Assembly: GCF_900188235.1 (NCBI RefSeq)
Contig: NZ_FZNT01000006.1
Location: 62,001 to 126,000, forward strand
Length of the DNA stretch: 64,000 bases
Reading direction: 5' to 3'
Origin: Lutibacter agarilyticus
GTDB lineage: Bacteria; Bacteroidota; Bacteroidia; Flavobacteriales; Flavobacteriaceae
The notes beneath the pieces were generated by a model. The model saw nothing but the letters and a program-made list of their open reading frames with translations, was not told the DNA's origin and did no database searches. This document shows positions 8,180 to 16,685 of the stretch, piece by piece. How positions within the stretch are numbered: the first letter of the stretch is position 1; every line of letters starts with the position of its first letter. The position numbers and the translations under genes were made by a program.

Positions 8180-8866
8180 ATGAATAAATTAAAATTAACT
8201 ATTACATTGCTTTTGACAATAGGTTTTATTGGGAAAGCACAAACGACAAGATATTTTGAGTTTTCTACTAACTGTGGATCTGGAAACTGGCAAGACACTA
8301 CATTTATTGCTGCGACTTCAAACCAAGTATTAATCGACACGGTTCTCGCTAATATAGCAAAACCTTTTAACCAAAGGAAATTTATTAATGGGAACATAGA
8401 CTATGGAAACGGCGGATACAATCATAATGCAAGTCATTGGTTTTTATGGCATTTTATTCCTAATGAATGGGATCTTACGGAAATGGCAATTGAGGTTTGT
8501 GACGGTTGCCCATACACAGATGTTGACGCAGATACAGCTTATTGGGTTGGAATTATTGGTCAGTTTTGCCCTTGGAGTAGTCGACCAGTTAAAGAAGTAA
8601 CAAATACATTAGGAATTGATACCCCAATTTTTGAAAATGAAATTTCACTTTATCCAAATCCAACCAAAGATAAGTTAAACTTGAAGTGGAATAGTTTAAA
8701 TAATATTACTGTTACTATTTATAATTCAATAGGACAAGAATTATGGACTGTATACTTGTCTAAACAGCATAAAATAATAGACATATCAGAACTTGAAAAC
8801 GGTATTTACTTTTTAAAAATTCGTGACAGAAATAAAATAGCAATCAAAAAAATAATTGTAGTTTAA
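8180..8866 (+). CDS. Secreted BP74-like domain protein with T9SS type A signal
   Basis: 228 residues. Signal peptide 1-20 ('MNKLKLTITLLLTIGFIGKA'), one domain of about 25-142, and a T9SS type A sorting domain about 155-228 ('LYPNPTKDKLNLKW', 'ELENGIYFLKIRDR'). The central domain has 'WHFIPNEWDLTEMAIEVCDG' and 'GQFCPWSSRPVKEV'. This pattern (W-x-F...P, A-I-E-V-C-D, C-P-W-S-S-R-x-V) recalls the BP74 N-terminal domain, known from Bdellovibrio and Dictyostelium proteins tied to calcium-dependent adhesion and protease inhibition. The family call rests on motif memory. Four cysteines in the domain may form disulfides outside the cell. Confidence 0.65.
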   Translation: MNKLKLTITLLLTIGFIGKAQTTRYFEFSTNCGSGNWQDTTFIAATSNQVLIDTVLANIAKPFNQRKFINGNIDYGNGGYNHNASHWFLWHFIPNEWDLTEMAIEVCDGCPYTDVDADTAYWVGIIGQFCPWSSRPVKEVTNTLGIDTPIFENEISLYPNPTKDKLNLKWNSLNNITVTIYNSIGQELWTVYLSKQHKIIDISELENGIYFLKIRDRNKIAIKKIIVV

Positions 8867-8955
8867 AATAAGCAACGAATAGCCATCTCTAGTGCTGTTG
8901 GTTTTGGGAATAGAAGAATAATATCAAAATTAATGATTCATTTACTTTACTTTGT

Positions 8956-8963
8956 TATTTTTG
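8956..8963 (+). promoter_or_regulatory. -7 box of the MFS transporter gene
   Basis: 'TATTTTTG' fits the Bacteroidota -7 consensus TAnnTTTG and lies 35 bases before the ATG at 8999. No convincing -33 TTG at 18-20 bases was found. Confidence 0.5.
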
Positions 8964-8998
8964 CAGCATAATAATTAAAATTATCTGAATATTTTAAA

Positions 8999-10150
8999 AT
9001 GCAGGTAAAAACAAAGCATCGCATTGTCTTAAGTACTTATTTCTTTTTATCGGGTCTCTGTTTTGCAACTTGGGCATCAAGAATTCCTACCATAAAAGAT
9101 TTTTTTAATTTCAATGAAGCTGAACTTGGTACAGTATTACTTTCAATGCCAATTAGTTCGCTTATTGGATTGCCCATTTCAGGTTGGTTGGTATCAAAAT
9201 TCGACAGTCGTTTTCCATTGATTGTGGCTATGTTTTTTTTAACAATAGCTCTTGCATCTATTGGGTTTGCAAACACCCCTTTTTTATTGGTAGCAGCACT
9301 TTGCTTATTCTCTTTTAGTTCGCGTATTTTATATATTGCTATGAATACCCAATCAATTTCAATTCAAAAGGAATTTGAAAAAAAAATAGTGGGTTCTTTT
9401 CACGGTCTTTGGAGTGCAGGAGGGTTGTTAGGAGTTGTATTTTCAACGATTATGGTGAAATATGAAATACCAATATATATTCATTTAGCTTTAGTAGCGA
9501 TATTTATAGTGGTTATTTCGTTATTGGTTTTTCCATATATACTAACAAATGACAAATCAGCATTTGGAAATAAATTAATTTTTGGAAAACCAGATCCATT
9601 TGTTTTTTACTTAGGAATGTTAGTGTTTTTTGCAGCAATTTGTGAAGGCGGTATGTTTGATTGGAGTGGTGTTTATTTCAAAGAAGTTATAAACGAACCT
9701 ATTTTTACCTATGGATATTTATTATTCATTGCATCAATGGCTTTGTCTAGGTTTTATTCAGATAAATTAATGGATATAATAGGGTTGGATAAAACGTATA
9801 TTTTGAGTGCCTTATTAATTTCCGTAGGTATTTTATTAGCCATTACATTTCCCTATTTTTATCCTGCTTTAATAGGTTTTTGTTTGGTGGGTTTTGGAAC
9901 TGCAGCTATTTTTCCAATGACATTTATGTTAGCTGGAACATCCAAAAAGTACTCACCTGGAATGGCAATCTCAATTATATCAACGTATGCAACTGTGGGT
10001 ATGCTTATTGGACCTCCATTAGTAGGATATATGGCACATACATTTGGATTAAAAAATGCCTTTTATATTTTTGTTTTTGCAGGTTTACTATTTATCCCAT
10101 TATCACAATTTTTCTTCCGATATCAGAAAAGAGACTCAACTCAGGAGTAA
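8999..10150 (+). CDS. MFS transporter
   Basis: 383-residue inner-membrane protein with about 12 hydrophobic segments in two halves of six. The N-terminus 'FLSGLCFATWASRIPTIKDF' and the loop 'GWLVSKFDSR' between helices 2 and 3 match the MFS group that includes YbjJ and FucP-like proteins. 'GSFHGLWSAGGLLG' is another conserved helix of that group. The substrate cannot be read from sequence and no catabolic genes are adjacent. It stands alone, with its own predicted promoter at 8956. Confidence 0.85.
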   Translation: MQVKTKHRIVLSTYFFLSGLCFATWASRIPTIKDFFNFNEAELGTVLLSMPISSLIGLPISGWLVSKFDSRFPLIVAMFFLTIALASIGFANTPFLLVAALCLFSFSSRILYIAMNTQSISIQKEFEKKIVGSFHGLWSAGGLLGVVFSTIMVKYEIPIYIHLALVAIFIVVISLLVFPYILTNDKSAFGNKLIFGKPDPFVFYLGMLVFFAAICEGGMFDWSGVYFKEVINEPIFTYGYLLFIASMALSRFYSDKLMDIIGLDKTYILSALLISVGILLAITFPYFYPALIGFCLVGFGTAAIFPMTFMLAGTSKKYSPGMAISIISTYATVGMLIGPPLVGYMAHTFGLKNAFYIFVFAGLLFIPLSQFFFRYQKRDSTQE

Positions 10151-10330
10151 GTAGATGTTCCTATGTTGATTTAGTGAGATTTAAAAACAAATGAAATTTA
10201 ATGATGTAACTTTTTTTGAGTTGAGGGGAATTTTGTGTTATCGAAATATGTTTTATAGGTTGTTCAATTTGAGTGAATTAGAAGAATATTATTGGTTTTG
10301 AAAATAAACGTTTAATTCAGATTTTATGAA

Positions 10331-10338
10331 TATATTTG
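10331..10338 (+). promoter_or_regulatory. -7 box that decides the start of the J-domain gene
   Basis: 'TATATTTG' is an exact TAnnTTTG match. It lies downstream of the first possible ATG (10326), which would therefore be outside the transcript. This supports translation from the ATG at 10362, with a leader of about 20 bases. Confidence 0.6.
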
Positions 10339-10361
10339 CACGAAATTTGAAATTACTATAT

Positions 10362-10799
10362 ATGAAGCGTATCAATGAATACAAAAAAATGTTTAAGGTT
10401 GAAGGTGAGATTAATCTGAAAGAATTAAAAAAAACTTACAGAGATTTGGTGAAGGAATGGCATCCAGATAAGTTTCAAGATGAAGAAAAAAAGGAAAAAG
10501 CAGGTATTGTAAGTACCAAAATTATTGATGGTTATCATTTTTTGGTTAGCATAGCTCCAGAAACAAAAGCGGCTAATTTAGAAGAATATGCAAGCATCAC
10601 TTCAGCTTCAAATATTGAAGATTTCCAACATAAAAGTATGCTTTTAGAAATTACGTTTGCTTGTGGAACCACTTATGAATATTTTGGTGTTAACAAAAAC
10701 CTCTTCACTAAATTTGTGAATAGTGGAAAGCGATCTAATTTTGCAAAAAGGAAATTATATAATTCTTTCCTTTATAGAAAATCTAAAAAAGCAGCATAA
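10362..10799 (+). CDS. J-domain protein with C-terminal KTSC domain
   Basis: 145 residues from the chosen ATG; an upstream ATG at 10326 would add 12 residues but precedes the promoter box. Residues 1 to about 60 are a short J domain with the HPD tripeptide ('LVKEWHPDKFQD') that in the family stimulates Hsp70 ATPase. Residues about 90-140 ('LEITFACGTTYEYFGVNKNL', then 'RKLYNSFLYRK') resemble the KTSC domain, a small fold often fused to lysyl-tRNA synthetases or found alone, role unclear. It has no zinc-finger or peptide-binding domain, so it is a specialised co-chaperone candidate. Confidence 0.75.
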   Translation: MKRINEYKKMFKVEGEINLKELKKTYRDLVKEWHPDKFQDEEKKEKAGIVSTKIIDGYHFLVSIAPETKAANLEEYASITSASNIEDFQHKSMLLEITFACGTTYEYFGVNKNLFTKFVNSGKRSNFAKRKLYNSFLYRKSKKAA

Positions 10800-10831
10800 A
10801 CCAAAAAATTTAACTTTAGAAGTTTATACAT

Positions 10832-10865
10832 AAAAAAACCTTTCAATAATTTGAAAGGTTTTTTT
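10832..10865. terminator. Bidirectional terminator
   Basis: A perfect 15-bp stem, 'aaaaaaacctttcaa' (10832-10846) with 10851-10865, around the loop 'taat'. It lies between the convergent J-domain gene and the glycosyltransferase fusion gene. T-runs form on both strands. Confidence 0.92.
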
Positions 10866-10894
10866 GTACTGCTTAATGTTTATAGGTTAATAAT

Positions 10895-13800
10895 TTAGTA
10901 TTCAATCCAACCCATAATTGTATTTGCAACAAATCGAGGTTCTGGAGGTAAAGAATAAATGTCTTTTTCGTAATTTTTATTATAAGGTGAAATATTCATG
11001 ATTTTACCATCAACTACTAATGTGCTACTTCCTCCTGGATCAAATCCCATAGCTTTGTGCATACCGTACTTTTGTAAAATATCAGCCATATCAAAATGAG
11101 TTGCACCCACTGATTCTCTAATTCTACCATTTACCATTAACACCATTAGTTTTCCTTCTTTGGTAATTCCAACGGCTATTTTTGGTCCTCGCATATCTGT
11201 GAAATCTAAACGAGCTGCTTGTGTTTTTATGGAGTTGGCTGTTTTCCAACCTTCTTCTTCCATATTTAACACTTGTTTTCCTTCATCTAATAATAGTGGC
11301 CCGGCTTCAATAGCATATAATATTTCACTCCAATTATAAGGATTTTCTGTTGGTTCTAATAACAGGATATCTATTGTTTTTCCTATTTTAAAGAGCTCTT
11401 CTGAAAAAATTTCTGAAGGAATTGACAATGTAATTCCAACAGGAATTATCGAAGTAGTTTCGTTAGCTTTAGTTTTAAGTATTTGTTTTACGGTATTTCC
11501 TGCAATTCTTACAATTACATTACCATTGGCTTGTATGGTTTCATTGCTATAGGATAAATCGTAAAAACAAGGAGCTGTGTCGCTATGTTTGTTATAATTA
11601 CTTGCTTCAAAAACTAGCTTTTTTTGTTTTCCTTTCACTATAAAACCAGCTTTGGTATTCACTTTACGAATGTCAACGTTACCATTTTTATATATAATAA
11701 AGGCAGGTTTATTAAATAAAGGCGGACAAAATACTTTATTGTTCATAATTAATAAACCTAAAGGAGAACCAATATATGTTTCAGGCAATCCTAGTTTTCC
11801 AACCAATTCAGGGTTTAAAATATAACCACCATTCCAAGCTAATTCAATTTTGTCTGATTTTTTATTTTTCTTTTGATACTCTTTTATCAGCGCAGGAACA
11901 TTTTTAGGTTCTTTATTGGCAATATGAGCAGCAAACTTCCAATTGTGTTTTTTAGTGTCAATTTCAGCCAATACACCGCTCCAAGGTAAACCATCATCAT
12001 ACACACCACCAGCAAATGATGATTTTACTTTTTCTATAGCATCGTTCTCTTTTAAACTTTCTTTAATTTCTTCTAAAAGTTTTGCAATTGGTGTTCCATT
12101 TTCAATGGCATCTTTAGAAATGAGTTGTAATAATTCTTTTTCTCCTAATGTATTTTTAAGCTCTTTAAATAGATCACTTTTTAAAACTAACTCAAAGTCT
12201 TTTGCTGTTTGAATTGGCGTAGGGTAGGCTAAAGTTGTGCGAACTCCTGCAGGAACATACTGAATAAAACCACAGTCTTTAGGTATTCCCATTATTTTGG
12301 CAGTCATTTCATACAACACTTTTCCAATGTGGAAATGATCAATTTCAATAATGTCAGTCATCATTGCGGCATATTCTCCATTGGTAATAATAAAGCCGTT
12401 TGATTCTTTTATTTTGCGTAAAATTTGAATTGCTTTTGCACCCATTTGAGGAAAATGAACCCCTTCAGACCATTGCTTGGTTTCAATAATTTGAACAATA
12501 CCCGCTTTGTATAACAAGGTTAATTCTGGTTCTTTACCGCTTTCTAAATACTCTTTAATATTTGCACTTGAAAACCATTTGGTGATTCTTGGTTCATGAA
12601 TAAAAATATACACTTTTTCTAATGATTTACCTTTTGTGTCAAGCACATCTTGTGTAAGTTCTTGTTGAATGGTTAATTCCAGTTGTGCACGAATAGGTTG
12701 TAAAACAAAATATTCTAATTCGTGTTTGATATAGCGTCCTGGGAAATATCCTTTTGGAACGTTGTTCTTTAAATTTTTAGTTAATATTTTTCGATCATCA
12801 ATTCCAAGGAATTTACTGTTTGTAAGTTGAAATAAAGCCAATTCCCAATCTGCAAAAAACTGTGGAGCCAAAGTTAAATCGGCTAGGTTAGTAGGTTTAA
12901 AAACATCGTTATAAATCATATTTACCAAACCAGTAACTTCTTGGTAGGTGAAAGCTTGGTAGGCATACGATTTTTTATTTCGATGTCTGTAAGCCATTGC
13001 GTGATCGTGGCGAATGGTAAATTCACCATCTACATAGCTAAAAATATCATCAATGGCGTTATAATATTCGTGAATAAGCTCTAAATCGGTATTTACTAAA
13101 TCTGGAATATCATTTTCCATCATTCTAGCATAACTCATTACTTTTCCTTTCACAAGTTGTTGTTCAACCCTGAAAAAGCTAGGATCGATGAGCGATTTTA
13201 GGTACAACATAAACGACAAACGGCCATAACCTGGTAAATAATGTCTTGTTTTTTTATTCAGAATGGCAAGTAAATCTTCATTTTCAAAATTTACAGATGC
13301 TTTGTATTGTTCCAATAAATGAATGACTTGTGGATTTACTTCTGAAGAAATTGCGTTTAGCTGATAATACATTCGTTTTAGAATATATTTCATACTTTTT
13401 TCAAGAGATTCTAGGCTGTATCGTTTATTTATAACATTTCTGTTATGGGTAACATCAACCATTCTGTTTTGTGGATAAAATACGTGATCACATATTTTTT
13501 CAGCCAATTGTTTTGGAACTTTAGAACCTTTAAATTCTAGTACTTTTAAACGCATGGATTCCTCTAAATGATAACCAATAACTTCGTCATAAACTTCTCT
13601 TGGTTCGTATTGTCTACAAAAAATAGGTGTACCACAAGCTGCAGCTTCAATAATTGGTAAACCTCTTCCTTCTGTTTGACTTGGTAATAAAATTAAGGAA
13701 GCAACATCGTATAATTGCTCAATATCTAATGGTTTTTTATATTTTTTCTTGAAGTCGTTTTTGTCGAACTCACTAAATAAAAAACCTAAAAGTACTCTTG

Positions 13801-15088
13801 ATCTAAATTCTTTTGGAAGTTCCTTCAAAAACGTATTAAAATCTTTTTTTAAATCTTCATAATAATGCTGTTGTCCGTGTGGAATTGGACCTGAAACAAT
13901 TAATGAAAGTTTTAACTGTGGATTGGTGATAAATTTTTCAGAGAAATTTTCATACGAAAATAAACGATGAATGAGTTTAAAGTTCAGCTCAATAGATTTT
14001 CGGCTAATAACTCTAGTTGGTTGTAAAAAAACAATGTTATTGTTGACAAAATCAAACTCTTTAATGGTTTTGTATCCTAATAATATAGGTTTTAAAGAGC
14101 GTTCACTATCCTCGTGATTTGCGGCTTTATGAACAGTAATTGTATCCTTTTTATTGGCGAAAATTGAAGAAACTTGCATAAACGCTTTGATAATATCGCG
14201 CTTACTCATTTGATGCATTTTGGTGTCAACAGCGGTTCCTAATAAAGCTACATTTGCCGGATTGTGTCCATTGATATCAATTAAGTGGTTTTGTTGAATT
14301 TTATTGATATTCACATTCATCCAAGAGCGACTTTCCCAAGGATACAGCATTTCAATAACAGAGAAAAATTCACCTACATGTGAGTTGTGAAAAAAGAAAT
14401 CTCGTGGTCCTTTTTTCAATCCTTTCTTTTTAATGTCTACTTCTTTATTTCCACCTTCCCAGTAAAAGTCATGATTGTTATTAATTACAGGCAGCCCTAA
14501 ATATTCTGAAAGTAAAACGGTTGCAAAGGCTAACGAAACATTGCCAGGATTTGAACAAACATTGATTAAATAGAGCAGCGAAATATCATTTTCTTCAATA
14601 TAAGTACCTAATTTTTCTATCAATACTAAAACTTCTTTCCAAAACTTACCAATTAGGTTGTTATAAGCTTCACTACCACGTTCCATTTTAATATTAAAGA
14701 AATCGTTGTACAGTGGCCAAGCATCAAAAGCTTCCATTTCTGGAATTACTTTTTTGAAAGCGTCTTTAGGAATAAGTTCATCAGCTTCCTGTTTAATATC
14801 TCCAGCAACAAAGTGAATGGGGATATTCGGGTAAATATTTTTAAAGGTTTTAGCATACTTTTCCGTTTCTACAGTAATACCATCAATGGTAAAATAAAAT
14901 GTAAGGAAAGCAATGCCTCCTTTTTCAAGGGCGGCATCATAGGATTGTGCAGAGCCTTTAAAGGCAGATTTTGAGTTTTGATCTTTAAATTTATCAATAA
15001 ATAAACCGAGATCAAACCAAGTGTTAATTTTTTCGTTTTTTAATTCATTTAAAATGGTACTAATTTTCGCTGTCTTTTTTTTAATCAT
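10895..15088 (-). CDS. Glycosyltransferase family 4 fused to a phosphodiester glycosidase (NAGPA) domain
   Basis: A 1397-residue cytoplasmic protein; no signal peptide or membrane segment seen. Residues about 50-580 are a GT-B fold glycosyltransferase, with the donor-site acidic motif 'EGRGLPIIEAAACGTP' (E-x7-E) and 'VVSRKS'-like acceptor loop 'PTRVISRKSIELN'. About 580-1050 is a largely helical region I do not recognise. The C-terminus, about 1060-1397, has NAGPA-type phosphodiester glycosidase motifs: 'PKIAVGITKEGKLMVLMVNG', 'ESVGATHFDMADILQKYG' and 'GFDPGGSSTLVVDG'. In known proteins that domain removes a sugar from a phosphodiester. The gene follows a second glycosyltransferase by 8 bases in one operon and both share an N-terminal 'HDF.WE.G' segment. 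Product unknown; a phosphodiester-linked or intracellular glycan is plausible. Confidence 0.8.
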   Translation of the reverse strand: MIKKKTAKISTILNELKNEKINTWFDLGLFIDKFKDQNSKSAFKGSAQSYDAALEKGGIAFLTFYFTIDGITVETEKYAKTFKNIYPNIPIHFVAGDIKQEADELIPKDAFKKVIPEMEAFDAWPLYNDFFNIKMERGSEAYNNLIGKFWKEVLVLIEKLGTYIEENDISLLYLINVCSNPGNVSLAFATVLLSEYLGLPVINNNHDFYWEGGNKEVDIKKKGLKKGPRDFFFHNSHVGEFFSVIEMLYPWESRSWMNVNINKIQQNHLIDINGHNPANVALLGTAVDTKMHQMSKRDIIKAFMQVSSIFANKKDTITVHKAANHEDSERSLKPILLGYKTIKEFDFVNNNIVFLQPTRVISRKSIELNFKLIHRLFSYENFSEKFITNPQLKLSLIVSGPIPHGQQHYYEDLKKDFNTFLKELPKEFRSRVLLGFLFSEFDKNDFKKKYKKPLDIEQLYDVASLILLPSQTEGRGLPIIEAAACGTPIFCRQYEPREVYDEVIGYHLEESMRLKVLEFKGSKVPKQLAEKICDHVFYPQNRMVDVTHNRNVINKRYSLESLEKSMKYILKRMYYQLNAISSEVNPQVIHLLEQYKASVNFENEDLLAILNKKTRHYLPGYGRLSFMLYLKSLIDPSFFRVEQQLVKGKVMSYARMMENDIPDLVNTDLELIHEYYNAIDDIFSYVDGEFTIRHDHAMAYRHRNKKSYAYQAFTYQEVTGLVNMIYNDVFKPTNLADLTLAPQFFADWELALFQLTNSKFLGIDDRKILTKNLKNNVPKGYFPGRYIKHELEYFVLQPIRAQLELTIQQELTQDVLDTKGKSLEKVYIFIHEPRITKWFSSANIKEYLESGKEPELTLLYKAGIVQIIETKQWSEGVHFPQMGAKAIQILRKIKESNGFIITNGEYAAMMTDIIEIDHFHIGKVLYEMTAKIMGIPKDCGFIQYVPAGVRTTLAYPTPIQTAKDFELVLKSDLFKELKNTLGEKELLQLISKDAIENGTPIAKLLEEIKESLKENDAIEKVKSSFAGGVYDDGLPWSGVLAEIDTKKHNWKFAAHIANKEPKNVPALIKEYQKKNKKSDKIELAWNGGYILNPELVGKLGLPETYIGSPLGLLIMNNKVFCPPLFNKPAFIIYKNGNVDIRKVNTKAGFIVKGKQKKLVFEASNYNKHSDTAPCFYDLSYSNETIQANGNVIVRIAGNTVKQILKTKANETTSIIPVGITLSIPSEIFSEELFKIGKTIDILLLEPTENPYNWSEILYAIEAGPLLLDEGKQVLNMEEEGWKTANSIKTQAARLDFTDMRGPKIAVGITKEGKLMVLMVNGRIRESVGATHFDMADILQKYGMHKAMGFDPGGSSTLVVDGKIMNISPYNKNYEKDIYSLPPEPRFVANTIMGWIEY

Positions 15089-15096
15089 TCTTTATA

Positions 15097-16347
15097 TTAA
15101 AATTTAAATAGATTAGTTAATTTTTCTTCAAGTACTTCAAACGAGAAATATTTTTTACCAAGATTAAAGTTGTATTCGCCAATTTCTATGCATCGTTTTG
15201 GGTTGTAAATAATATCAGACATTTGTTGTACACTTTCAGAAGTTAAATTACTGTCTTCAATCATTACGGTTTCAAATCCCTTATTACCAATATCTTGCAT
15301 ATAAACGGGTTTGTAATTATTTACAAAAATTGGTTTTTTGGCCAGTACAGTTTCTACAAAAGCATTTCCAAAACCTTCATAAGTACTAAAATAAGTTGCC
15401 GCTCTACCGTGCGCATAAACATCAGATAAATCTTTATGATCTAATACTTTATGTGCTGCAAAAATAATTTGATTTGAAAGGTTTAATTCGTGAATTTGGT
15501 CTATCAACTCATTGTAATATTCTTTATTTTCATCGTCGTTATTATTTCCTGTAATCACCAATTTCAGTTTTTTATCGTTGAGCTTGTCAATTAATGAAAT
15601 AGCGGTTTCAATTCCTTTTCGCCTTACAATTCGGGTAACTTGTAATAACGCTATTTCATCTTCAGTTACACCAACATCTCTAAGGAAAAATTGATTTTCT
15701 GGAGTTGGAACACCATAAACTCTATCAAAATCCATCACATTAGGCACTAAAGTGGCATCAATATTAAATCGGTTTTTAAAGGTTTCTACACCAAAAGTAT
15801 TGATTACTGCGTGCTTTACATTTGGAAGCAATAACGGAAAATTATCATCTACATATTTGTTGATTTCAGGATGTACTGAGACATATCGTTCACCACGTTC
15901 CCAATGAAAATCGTGATCGTGTGTTACAATTGGTATTCCCGTGTTTTTAATTAGTTTTTTAATGGCAATTCCCATTGATAGTTGGCAGGGTAGTGCCGAT
16001 GCATTTTCAGAGAGAAGTACATCAATTTTTTTGTCTTTTACCCATTGACGCATATCTTTTTCAATGGTATCTGACCAATTTTCTACGTGATTTAATAAAA
16101 GATCTGGATCTTCATCTGGTTCAAAAAAAGCTTTACGTTGTTCCCATTCAGCTTCAGGAGAAAAAAATGACAATGCCGGATATAAATAGTCATGTTCATA
16201 ATTTATATTCCAAGATTCAAATTCTCCAGACATTATAAAAACCTCATGACCCAATTTTTTTAATACTTCAATCCACTTTTCAGTTTCGAGTGCTACACCA
16301 TCTACACCTCCAATTCTTCCAATGATAATACCTATTCGCATGTTCAT
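15097..16347 (-). CDS. Glycosyltransferase family 4
   Basis: 416-residue GT-B glycosyltransferase. The N-terminal glycine-rich 'IGIIIGRIGGVDGVALETEK' is an acceptor-domain loop. The C-terminal donor domain has 'LLQVTRIVRRKGIETAI' and 'STYEGFGNAFVETVLAKKP', the E-x7-E motif of family GT4. 'THDHDFHWERG' matches 'NNHDFYWEGG' in the downstream fusion protein, suggesting the pair arose from one ancestor or share a substrate. First gene of a two-gene operon. The start could also be M3 at 16341. A TATCTTTA box at 16369-16376 is a weak promoter candidate. Confidence 0.9.
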   Translation of the reverse strand: MNMRIGIIIGRIGGVDGVALETEKWIEVLKKLGHEVFIMSGEFESWNINYEHDYLYPALSFFSPEAEWEQRKAFFEPDEDPDLLLNHVENWSDTIEKDMRQWVKDKKIDVLLSENASALPCQLSMGIAIKKLIKNTGIPIVTHDHDFHWERGERYVSVHPEINKYVDDNFPLLLPNVKHAVINTFGVETFKNRFNIDATLVPNVMDFDRVYGVPTPENQFFLRDVGVTEDEIALLQVTRIVRRKGIETAISLIDKLNDKKLKLVITGNNNDDENKEYYNELIDQIHELNLSNQIIFAAHKVLDHKDLSDVYAHGRAATYFSTYEGFGNAFVETVLAKKPIFVNNYKPVYMQDIGNKGFETVMIEDSNLTSESVQQMSDIIYNPKRCIEIGEYNFNLGKKYFSFEVLEEKLTNLFKF

Positions 16348-16685
16348 AATATAAAAGTTAGTAGTTACTAAAGATACATTTTTATAAAAATTTTAAATGG
16401 TTTTAGCTGCTTATGTTGTATAAATTACCACTTCAAAAATTTAAGTTAGTTTTAAATAAGGGTTCTAAAAATAAGTGTGCTTATTTTGATAAATTGATAA
16501 TTTAAAAAACTACGTTTTGTACAAAACGGTTTTTTTAAGGAACGAGATTTACCTTAAAAATGTAGTATATTGATAAGGGATTCCTCTTTTAAACTATAGT
16601 ATATGGTTAAATGCTAATAAAGTAAGAATGATTTTATTACTTTGGTTTAACTAATTCTTTTTAATTATTTCCTTGGATTTAGGTT
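16348..16685. other. Intergenic region, 338 bases, no gene seen
   Basis: It lies upstream of the glycosyltransferase operon and downstream of the histidine kinase gene, both on the - strand. It holds a candidate promoter near 16370 and a strong palindrome at 16504-16535. No open frame of coding quality was found on either strand. Confidence 0.6.
16504..16535 (-). terminator. Hairpin downstream of histidine kinase gene
   Basis: The 16-bp perfect palindrome 'cgttttgtacaaaacg' (16513-16528) is flanked by 'aaaaaac' and 'gtttttt', which extend the stem across a 2-base bulge. On the - strand it ends in a T-run and lies about 150 bases after the kinase stop. A terminator is the simplest reading, but a palindrome this symmetric could also be a protein-binding site. 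Confidence 0.6.

Noticed and set aside
9880-10194. 104-codon open frame overlapping the end of the MFS gene on the + strand
   Set aside because: It is a frame-shifted reading of the transporter's membrane helices, with tyrosine/cysteine-rich noise.
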